A stretch of DNA of 64,000 bases, taken from positions 558,001-622,000 of the forward strand of contig NZ_BMPE01000001.1 in the NCBI RefSeq assembly GCF_014647435.1, given 5' to 3'. Source of the stretch: Deinococcus radiotolerans (GTDB lineage Bacteria; Deinococcota; Deinococci; Deinococcales; Deinococcaceae). Below the pieces are notes generated by a model. It was not told the DNA's origin. It ran no database searches and saw only the letters and a program-made list of their open reading frames with translations. Of this stretch, positions 54,970-64,000 are shown piece after piece (within the stretch, counting starts at the first letter, position 1; each line of letters starts with the position of its first letter). A program made the position numbers and the translations under genes.

Positions 54970-55413
54970 ATGATCCGGTTCCTTCCCCTGCTGGCCGCCC
55001 TAACGCTCTGTGCGCCCGCCTCTGCCGCCGTGGCGTGGGCCGGGGCGGACGCCACGACCAGTGGCTTCGGCGTGCACGCGGGCGCGGCGCTGCTGCCCAT
55101 CCCGTTTGTCGGCACGGTGGGCCTTGAGGGCAGCGCCGAGCGGTCCTGGCGCGTCACGGGCACCTCGGCGAACCGGGTGGCGCTGGGCCTGACGCTGCGG
55201 GACCTGAACATTCCCCTGTCGAAGGTGGACGCGTTCGCTACGCTGGGCGGGCAGGCCCTGCTGCCCTCCAGCGGTGGCGCCACCACCTACGCCCTGTACG
55301 GCGAGGCGGGCCTGCGGGGCCCGGTGTTCGGCCCGGCGGGCTGGCGTGCCTTCGTGCGGGGCACGAGTGCCGGGACCTTCGGGGCCGGACTGGGTCTGGA
55401 ACTGCGCTTCTGA
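54970..55413 (+). CDS. Small secreted beta-barrel-like protein
   Basis: The 147-residue protein has a signal peptide (FLPLLAALTLCAPASAA) and a Gly-rich series of alternating beta strands (GFGVHAGAALLPIPFVGTVGLEGSAERSW..., ending GAGLGLELRF), which suggests a small outer-membrane barrel. TACCCT lies six bases before ATG 54970. The exact family is not recognised. Confidence 0.65.
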   Translation: MIRFLPLLAALTLCAPASAAVAWAGADATTSGFGVHAGAALLPIPFVGTVGLEGSAERSWRVTGTSANRVALGLTLRDLNIPLSKVDAFATLGGQALLPSSGGATTYALYGEAGLRGPVFGPAGWRAFVRGTSAGTFGAGLGLELRF

Positions 55414-55474
55414 CGAATCCCAGCACAGAGCGCGGCGCGCCAGTGCAGATGGCGCGCCGCCTCCTCCTGTATGG

Positions 55475-55681
55475 TTATCCGTCGTTGGTGTTGTCGTTCT
55501 CGGGGTCCATCTGGCGGTTGGGTTCGCCGTGCTCCACGCCGATGTCGGGGTTGCCGGGGCTGTCCTGCACCACGCCACGGTCGTCGTAGTCGCTAGGAAT
55601 ATGGCGCAGGCTCTCGGCGTCACTGTGGTCGTGCTGAGGTTCGTCGCGGGTTTCGTCGCTGGTGTGTCCGGTGCCGGTCAT
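55475..55681 (-). CDS. Small acidic hypothetical protein, 68 aa
   Basis: I do not recognise it. The sequence is highly acidic and polar (HTSDETRDEPQHDHSDAES; PENDNTNDG), with no hydrophobic core, so it is probably disordered. TACGCT lies seven bases before ATG 55681, a strong sign that it is a real leaderless gene. Confidence 0.6.
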   Translation of the reverse strand: MTGTGHTSDETRDEPQHDHSDAESLRHIPSDYDDRGVVQDSPGNPDIGVEHGEPNRQMDPENDNTNDG

Positions 55682-55875
55682 GGGGCTCAGCGTAGGGACG
55701 TGCAGGTCGGGCTGCGTGTGGGATGGGTCAAGGCAGCTTGATGCGGCGTGGAACGCTTCCAGAAGGAGTGGGACGGACCGTGCCGGCCAATGGCGAGAAA
55801 TTGAGCGTTCTGCCCGATGTTTTCAGCCCAGTCCGGCCAGAGGTCATGACCTCGACCTCACCCCCGTTCCCGTTT

Positions 55876-55889
55876 GGAAGCGCTACAAT
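55876..55889 (+). promoter_or_regulatory. Promoter/operator of the pullulanase gene
   Basis: GGAAGCGCTACAAT joins GGAAGCGC to a consensus-like -10 box, TACAAT, ten bases before the ATG. The first 12 bases recur at 49421. Confidence 0.6.
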
Positions 55890-55899
55890 TTCCATACCA

Positions 55900-59604
<3,705 letters not shown>

Positions 59605-59684
59605 ACCCGCACCGGACAGGGGGCCGCCGGGCGACCGGGCGGCTCCCTCCCGTTCATCCCCTCGCGTACACTGGACGTCCACTC

Positions 59685-59975
59685 ATGCAGACCATCGAGA
59701 ACCAGACCTTCACCAAAAAGCGCATCGAACTGGACGGCACCCAGTTCCAGAACTGCACGTTTACCGAGTGCCTCCTCGTGTACAAGGGCACGGACGGCAC
59801 CGCCATGAACGGCTGCCAGCTGGACAACACCGGCTTTGCCTTCGAGGGGAACGCCGCGAAGACCATTGAACTGCTCGCCGCGATGCACAAGGGTGGCTTC
59901 GCGGAGCTCGTGGAGGCGACCATCGCCACCATCCGTGGCGAGGAACCCCAGCAGCCCGGTACTGCGCAGGCCTGA
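59685..59975 (+). CDS. Hypothetical protein, 96 aa, pentapeptide-like start
   Basis: The protein has an N-terminal beta stretch with LDGTQFQNCTFTECLLVYKG, two pentapeptide-like turns, and an acidic helical C-terminus with GFAELVEATIATIRGEEP. The family is not named here. The start ATG 59685 has TACACT twelve bases upstream. Its own terminator follows. Confidence 0.6.
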   Translation: MQTIENQTFTKKRIELDGTQFQNCTFTECLLVYKGTDGTAMNGCQLDNTGFAFEGNAAKTIELLAAMHKGGFAELVEATIATIRGEEPQQPGTAQA

Positions 59976-59990
59976 CACTGACGTTCAGGC

Positions 59991-60023
59991 GGGCGGCCTC
60001 CTGCAGTGGGGCCGCCCCTTTCT
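59991..60023 (+). terminator. Terminator after the 96-aa protein gene
   Basis: GGGCGGCC pairs with GGCCGCCC, followed by CTTTCT. Confidence 0.65.
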
Positions 60024-60044
60024 GTGGGCGGTATGCTGCCGCGC

Positions 60045-60995
60045 GTGACTAGACTCCCGCTGCCCGTGATTCTCGATGGTGACCCTGGTCTGGACGACGC
60101 CGTGGCGTGGCTGCTCGCGCTGGGCAGCCCGGAGGACCTGCGGGTGCTGGGCGTGACGACCGTGCACGGAAACGTCTCGCTGGACCGCACGACCCGCAAC
60201 GCCGGGGTGACGCTGGCCCTGGCGGGCGCGGCGGCGGACGGGGTGGGTGTGTACGTGGGCGCGGACTGCCCGCTCGTGCGCCCGGCGCTGACCGCGGCGG
60301 CCGTGCACGGTGAGTCGGGCCTGCCCGCCGACGGTCTGCCCGACCCCACCCGCGCGCCGGAGGCCGAGCACGCCGTCGACTTCATTATCCGCACGGTGCG
60401 CGCCATGCCGGGCGAGGTGACCCTGATCCCCACCGGCCCGCTGACGAACGTGGCGCTGGCGCTGCGGCTGGCGCCGGACATTGCGCCGCTAATCCGGGAG
60501 GTCGTGTGGATGGGCGGTAGCACCGCGCAGGGCAACCGCACGCCCGCCGCCGAGTTCAACGCGCTGGCCGACCCGCACGCCGCGCACGTGGTGTTCACCA
60601 GCGGGGTGCCGCTGCGCATGGTGGGCCTGAACGTGACCATGCAGGCGGTCGCGGGGCCGGACCGCATCGCGGCGCTGCGCGCCCTGGGGACCCGCGCGGG
60701 GGCCGCCTGCGCCGAGCTGCTCACCTTCTACGCGGACGTGTACCGCCGCCGCTACGGCCTGGACGGTGGGGCGCTGCACGACCCGCTGGCGGTGGCCGCC
60801 GCGATCCGCCCGGACCTGCTGGACTGGCAGGCCATGCCCGTCAGCGTGGAGACCACCGAGGGGCTGAACGTGGGCCGCACCGTCTGCGACCTGTACGGCG
60901 TGACCGGGCAGGCCCCGAATGCGCAGGTGGCGGTGGGCGTCCGGGACGCCGAGTTCTTCGACCTGCTGCTGGAGCGGGTGGGTCGCCTGCCCTGA
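60045..60995 (+). CDS. Nucleoside hydrolase (inosine-uridine preferring type)
   Basis: The 316-residue enzyme splits ribonucleosides into base and ribose. The Asp cluster that binds calcium and ribose is DGDPGLDD near the N-terminus (usually DTDPGxDD; the first Thr is Gly here). Other motifs are VTTVHGNVSLDRTTRN, LIPTGPLTNVALAL, AEFNALADPHAA and GALHDPLAVAAAI with the active-site His. TATGCT lies seven bases before GTG 60045. Confidence 0.93.
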   Translation: MTRLPLPVILDGDPGLDDAVAWLLALGSPEDLRVLGVTTVHGNVSLDRTTRNAGVTLALAGAAADGVGVYVGADCPLVRPALTAAAVHGESGLPADGLPDPTRAPEAEHAVDFIIRTVRAMPGEVTLIPTGPLTNVALALRLAPDIAPLIREVVWMGGSTAQGNRTPAAEFNALADPHAAHVVFTSGVPLRMVGLNVTMQAVAGPDRIAALRALGTRAGAACAELLTFYADVYRRRYGLDGGALHDPLAVAAAIRPDLLDWQAMPVSVETTEGLNVGRTVCDLYGVTGQAPNAQVAVGVRDAEFFDLLLERVGRLP

Positions 60996-61469
60996 TCAGG
61001 ACCGGATGACGTGCTGGAGGGGTTCCTCGTCGGGCGTCAGGGGTTCGAAGCGCGGCAGGAACAGCTCGAAGGTGGCGGGCGCGACGAAATGTGCGCCCGC
61101 CTCTCTGTTGCGGGCGGCGATCCGTTCCCGCGCGGTGACCGGGTCGAAGGGCAGGACGTGCAGGGTGAGGGGCACGCCGAGCGCGGCGGCCTGCGCGCGT
61201 AGCTCGTCGCGGCTGGCGCGGGTCCACAGGCCCTCGTCGAGGATGACCGGGACGCCCAGCGTGACGGCCCGCGTCCACTGCGCGAGCATGAGGGTCCGCA
61301 CGCGTGCCAGCAGGGCCGGGTACTCGGCGGCGGGCGGGTCGGTGCCGTACAGGGTGGTCATCCACTCGTCCGGCGTGAAGCGCAACGCGCCCAGGTCGCG
61401 TTCCAACGTGCGCGCCAGCGTGGTCTTGCCGCTGCCGATGAAGCCGTGCAGGGCGTGAATGGCACTCAC
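60996..61469 (-). CDS. P-loop kinase-like ATPase
   Basis: The 157-residue protein has Walker A GFIGSGKTTLARTLE and RFTPDEWMTTLYG, the small nucleotide-kinase/zeta-toxin-like fold, with VILDEGLWTRASRDELRAQA and DPVTARERIAARN as the lid region. The phosphate acceptor is unknown. The GTG start overlaps the stop of the upstream JAMM gene (GTGA). Confidence 0.82.
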   Translation of the reverse strand: MSAIHALHGFIGSGKTTLARTLERDLGALRFTPDEWMTTLYGTDPPAAEYPALLARVRTLMLAQWTRAVTLGVPVILDEGLWTRASRDELRAQAAALGVPLTLHVLPFDPVTARERIAARNREAGAHFVAPATFELFLPRFEPLTPDEEPLQHVIRS

Positions 61470-61885
61470 TCCGGTCCGTCCGTGACGTGCAGCGCAACCT
61501 CGTGCACTTCGGGGAGCAGGTAGGCGCGCAGCGTGCCGCCGCTCAGGTCAGCGATCAGGTACGGCACGTCGTACGCGGCCAGCCGGGTGTCGGTACGGCT
61601 GGGCCGGTCCGGGCCGCGCGGGTGGCTGTGGTACAGGCCCACGAGGTCCAGGGCCTCGGCGCGCATGGCCTTCAAGGCGCGCAGCAGGTACGTGGGGTCA
61701 GCGAGGTACTCGCGGGCTGGGTCGGGCGCGATGTTCGGCAGGGGGTACAGGGTGTGCACGCACCAGGTTTCGCCGCGCTGCACGCCGCCCAGGGCGCCCA
61801 CGACCTCCTGGTGAGAGTGGGTGCGGGCGTGCTGCCAGAGGGCCGCGTGCAGCGCGGCGGGGAGGTGCAGGGGCACGCCGGGCAT
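61466..61885 (-). CDS. JAMM/MPN domain metalloprotease (M67 type)
   Basis: The 139-residue protein has the zinc motif HSHPRGPDRPSRTD with the upstream Glu in the EVVGALGG segment, the JAMM arrangement of isopeptidase-like or carrier-processing enzymes. In bacteria such proteins cut C-terminal extensions from ubiquitin-like sulfur carriers or act as peptidases. It is coupled to the P-loop kinase gene and divergent to ftsK. ATG 61885 is used. Confidence 0.88.
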   Translation of the reverse strand: MPGVPLHLPAALHAALWQHARTHSHQEVVGALGGVQRGETWCVHTLYPLPNIAPDPAREYLADPTYLLRALKAMRAEALDLVGLYHSHPRGPDRPSRTDTRLAAYDVPYLIADLSGGTLRAYLLPEVHEVALHVTDGPE

Positions 61886-61971
61886 TCTGGCATGACCCAC
61901 GCCGGGGGTGCGAAGGGTGAAATGCCGTGCTGGTGCGGAATTGCGTGGCACTTTGGGGTACACTGCCCGGC

Positions 61972-64000
61972 ATGGCGAAGGCGCGTTCGAGGGGTGCAGC
62001 TCCGGTCAGCCGGTTCGACGGAGAGGCCCTGGGCCTGGTGCTGTTCGCGCTCGGGATCTTCCTGGGCGTGACGGTGTTCATGGAGCCGGCGCAGCCGGGC
62101 TCGGAGTCGATCATGGGTCAGGCCCGGGCGCTGCTGGTGGGCTGGCTGGGCTGGGCGGCGACGCTGCTGCCGGTGGTGCCCGTGGCGTACGGGACGCTGG
62201 TGTTCCTGAACCGGGACGTGGGGAACCTGAGTCGCCGGGTGCTGGGTGGGGCGGTGGTGGTGCTGTCCCTGCTGGCGCTGCACGAGGTGGCGCAGCCGGG
62301 TCAGGCGGGGCAGTTGGCGGCGCTGACGATGGCGCCGCTGGTGGGCGCCCTGAGTTACGCGGCGGCGCTGCTGCCGCTGCTGACGCTCACGCTGGGGGTG
62401 GAGGTGATGTTGCGTCTGGCGCCCCTGTCGCTGCTCAAGGGCTTCTTCCGCGGCCTGAGTGTGCTGCTGGGGGGGGGCGCGGCGCAGGTGCAGGGCGTGA
62501 TCGAATCCCGCCAGGAGGGCCGCGACGCCGCGCGGGCGCGGGTGGGGGCGCGGCAGGGGCTGGCGAACCTGCTGCGGGAGGTGGAGGGCCTGCGCCGCCT
62601 GTACCCGCAGGCGCCGGAACTGGCTGGACTGCATGATGAGCTGCGCGGCGCGAGCCGGGAGGTGCGCGCGCTGGACGAGGCGGGCCTGAAGAACCTGGAT
62701 AAGGAGCTCGTGGCGTGGCGGGAGGTGGCGCGGACGTTCGTCGGCAATGCCGCGCGGGACCTGCGTGCCGAGGTCGGGGCCGAGGCGCCGGAGGCGGGCG
62801 CGCAGGTGGAGGCCGTCGCGAACGAGATCCGCGCCGGGCGGCATGACCTGAGTGCCGAGCTGCCCAGCACCCTGGCGAGCGCCGCGCTGGAGCGGCTGCG
62901 CCGGGCTCTGGTGCTGGAAGTGCAGCGGCTGGCGCAGCGGGCCGGCCGCTTGGAGCGGGAACGGAAGGCGGCCGAGAAGGGCCTGGGGAAACCGGACGCG
63001 GCGCTGCTGGCGCGTGAACTGCCGGCCCACACGGCCCGCGCGCGGGAGTGGGCGGAACTGACCGAGGAGTTCACCGCGTGGCGGGCCCGCGCGGCGGCTT
63101 ACGTGGGCTGGCCTGACCTGGCCGCCGCGTTCGACCGGGCACCCACCGATCTGGCCGAGGCGCTGGCAGAGGCCCTGGGTGCCGATCCGGACGCCGTGAT
63201 GGTAGAACCCGGCGCCTGGCGCTCGCAGCTGGCCCGCGCGCAGGAGGACGCCCGCCGCCGCGCTGAAACCCTGGCCGCGCAGCCCATCCCGGAGGCGCCG
63301 ACGCTGCCCACCCTGAACTTCGATTTCGGTGCGCCCGCCGCCGCGCTGGCCGCGGACCCCACGCCCCTGTGGACGCCGCCCGCCCGGACCACGGCCCAGC
63401 TTCAGGCGGCGCCAAGTGTGGCGGTCGCTGCCGGACCGGCCTCCACGGCGGGTCACAGCACCCCTTCAGACCTCTCCCCTCTTTCTGCCCCGGAGGAGGT
63501 GCTGGACTGGGACGACACGCCGCTGACCACCGCACCCGCTTCCACGTTGCGGGTGGCGCCGACCTCGCCGCTGCCGCCCACGCCCCAGCGGCCCGCAGCA
63601 ACCTACACGCCGGAGGTCCGGCCCGACCCGGTCGTACCTGGACTGGAGGACCTACCGCAGGGCGTGGATCCGTTCAGCGGCTGGGACGATGACGACCTGC
63701 CGTTCGGCCCGGCCTCCACGGCACCCACGCCAGCGGTCTTGCCCACTGGACCGGTGGTCGCCGCGCCCTGGGAGACGCCGCAGCCCGAACGCCGCGCGCC
63801 CACGCCGCCCCCAGCGGCACCGCTACCGCTGTTCACGGGCGAGGTCAATGCACGCCCGGTGCAGGGCGCGCTGCCGCTGGCCCGTCCGGATGAGGCGCTG
63901 CTTGATCCCATTCCCGCGGCGGCGCAGAACACCGAGGCGCTGGACATCTCAGCGCGTCAGCGGGCCGGCCTGATCGACGAGACGCTGCGGCACTTCAACC
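61972..64000 (+). CDS. ftsK: DNA translocase FtsK, 3' end cut by window
   Basis: The first 676 codons are present and the frame is still open at the window end. Four membrane helices (LVLFALGIFLGVTVFM; LLVGWLGWAATLLPVVPV; VLGGAVVVLSLLALH; LSYAAALLPLLTLTLGV) are followed by a long helical, probably coiled-coil region, then a Pro/Thr/Ala-rich linker. The last part, ALDISARQRAGLIDETLRHFN, is the usual entry to the FtsK motor. TACACT lies seven bases before ATG 61972. A run of nine G (62469-62477) lies within the coding region. Confidence 0.93.
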   Translation, partial: MAKARSRGAAPVSRFDGEALGLVLFALGIFLGVTVFMEPAQPGSESIMGQARALLVGWLGWAATLLPVVPVAYGTLVFLNRDVGNLSRRVLGGAVVVLSLLALHEVAQPGQAGQLAALTMAPLVGALSYAAALLPLLTLTLGVEVMLRLAPLSLLKGFFRGLSVLLGGGAAQVQGVIESRQEGRDAARARVGARQGLANLLREVEGLRRLYPQAPELAGLHDELRGASREVRALDEAGLKNLDKELVAWREVARTFVGNAARDLRAEVGAEAPEAGAQVEAVANEIRAGRHDLSAELPSTLASAALERLRRALVLEVQRLAQRAGRLERERKAAEKGLGKPDAALLARELPAHTARAREWAELTEEFTAWRARAAAYVGWPDLAAAFDRAPTDLAEALAEALGADPDAVMVEPGAWRSQLARAQEDARRRAETLAAQPIPEAPTLPTLNFDFGAPAAALAADPTPLWTPPARTTAQLQAAPSVAVAAGPASTAGHSTPSDLSPLSAPEEVLDWDDTPLTTAPASTLRVAPTSPLPPTPQRPAATYTPEVRPDPVVPGLEDLPQGVDPFSGWDDDDLPFGPASTAPTPAVLPTGPVVAAPWETPQPERRAPTPPPAAPLPLFTGEVNARPVQGALPLARPDEALLDPIPAAAQNTEALDISARQRAGLIDETLRHFN

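Noticed and set aside
61908..62636. 242-codon frame overlapping the start of ftsK in another frame
   Set aside because: The ftsK frame has the promoter box, membrane helices and family motifs; the other frame is Gly/Ala-rich noise.

Overview
The window is a continuous, GC-rich piece of bacterial chromosome that most likely comes from a Deinococcus species. Several features point this way: more than twenty genes have a TANNNT -10 box 5-9 bases before the start codon (the leaderless promoter layout described for Deinococcus); SecD and SecF are fused; RecQ carries repeated C-terminal HRDC domains; and a LysY-type reductase suggests lysine synthesis through aminoadipate. Both ends are cut: a GH26 glycosidase runs in from the left and ftsK runs off the right. 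No insertion sequence, prophage, CRISPR array or rRNA was seen. No gene-free gap exceeds 300 bases.

Layout. 1-7.7 kb: a glycan and amino-sugar set (GH26, GH16, NagZ, NanE, a sugar-binding protein, GH20). The GH16 lipoprotein gene is preceded by a c-di-GMP-I (GEMM) riboswitch aptamer. 7.8-19.8 kb: a lipoprotein, typA, AI-2E family and TerC family membrane proteins, methylmalonyl-CoA mutase large subunit, a lipid kinase, recX, rpsT, lepB and an FKBP isomerase. 19.8-26.4 kb: a coupled galactoside operon (DeoR-type regulator, GH42, GH36, galT, galK). 26.4-31 kb: GNAT, ispG with two coupled small genes, a divergent TetR/metallo-beta-lactamase pair and tRNA-Val. 31-35 kb: rimP-nusA-ylxR-infB with an intrinsic terminator in its leader. 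35-44 kb: secDF, lysY, degV, recQ and a membrane protein. 44.5-48.7 kb: a polyamine-type ABC transporter (potABCD) with two related hairpin repeats and a short leader ORF overlapping potA. 48.7-55.7 kb: peptidoglycan hydrolases, a pentapeptide-repeat protein, map, a DppA-type aminopeptidase and small envelope proteins. 55.9-64 kb: a pullulanase with three CBM41 domains, a nucleoside hydrolase, a coupled JAMM protease/P-loop kinase pair and ftsK.

How the parts fit. Much of the window concerns the envelope and outside carbohydrates: secreted glycosidases, cell-wall amidase and peptidase, amino-sugar recycling, galactose and alpha-glucan use. The most notable regulatory signals are the c-di-GMP riboswitch on the GH16 gene, the attenuator-like terminator before rimP-nusA, the overlapping leader ORF at potA, and a 12-bp promoter element shared by the pullulanase and a peptidoglycan-binding lipoprotein. 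These are sequence-based inferences and none was tested here.
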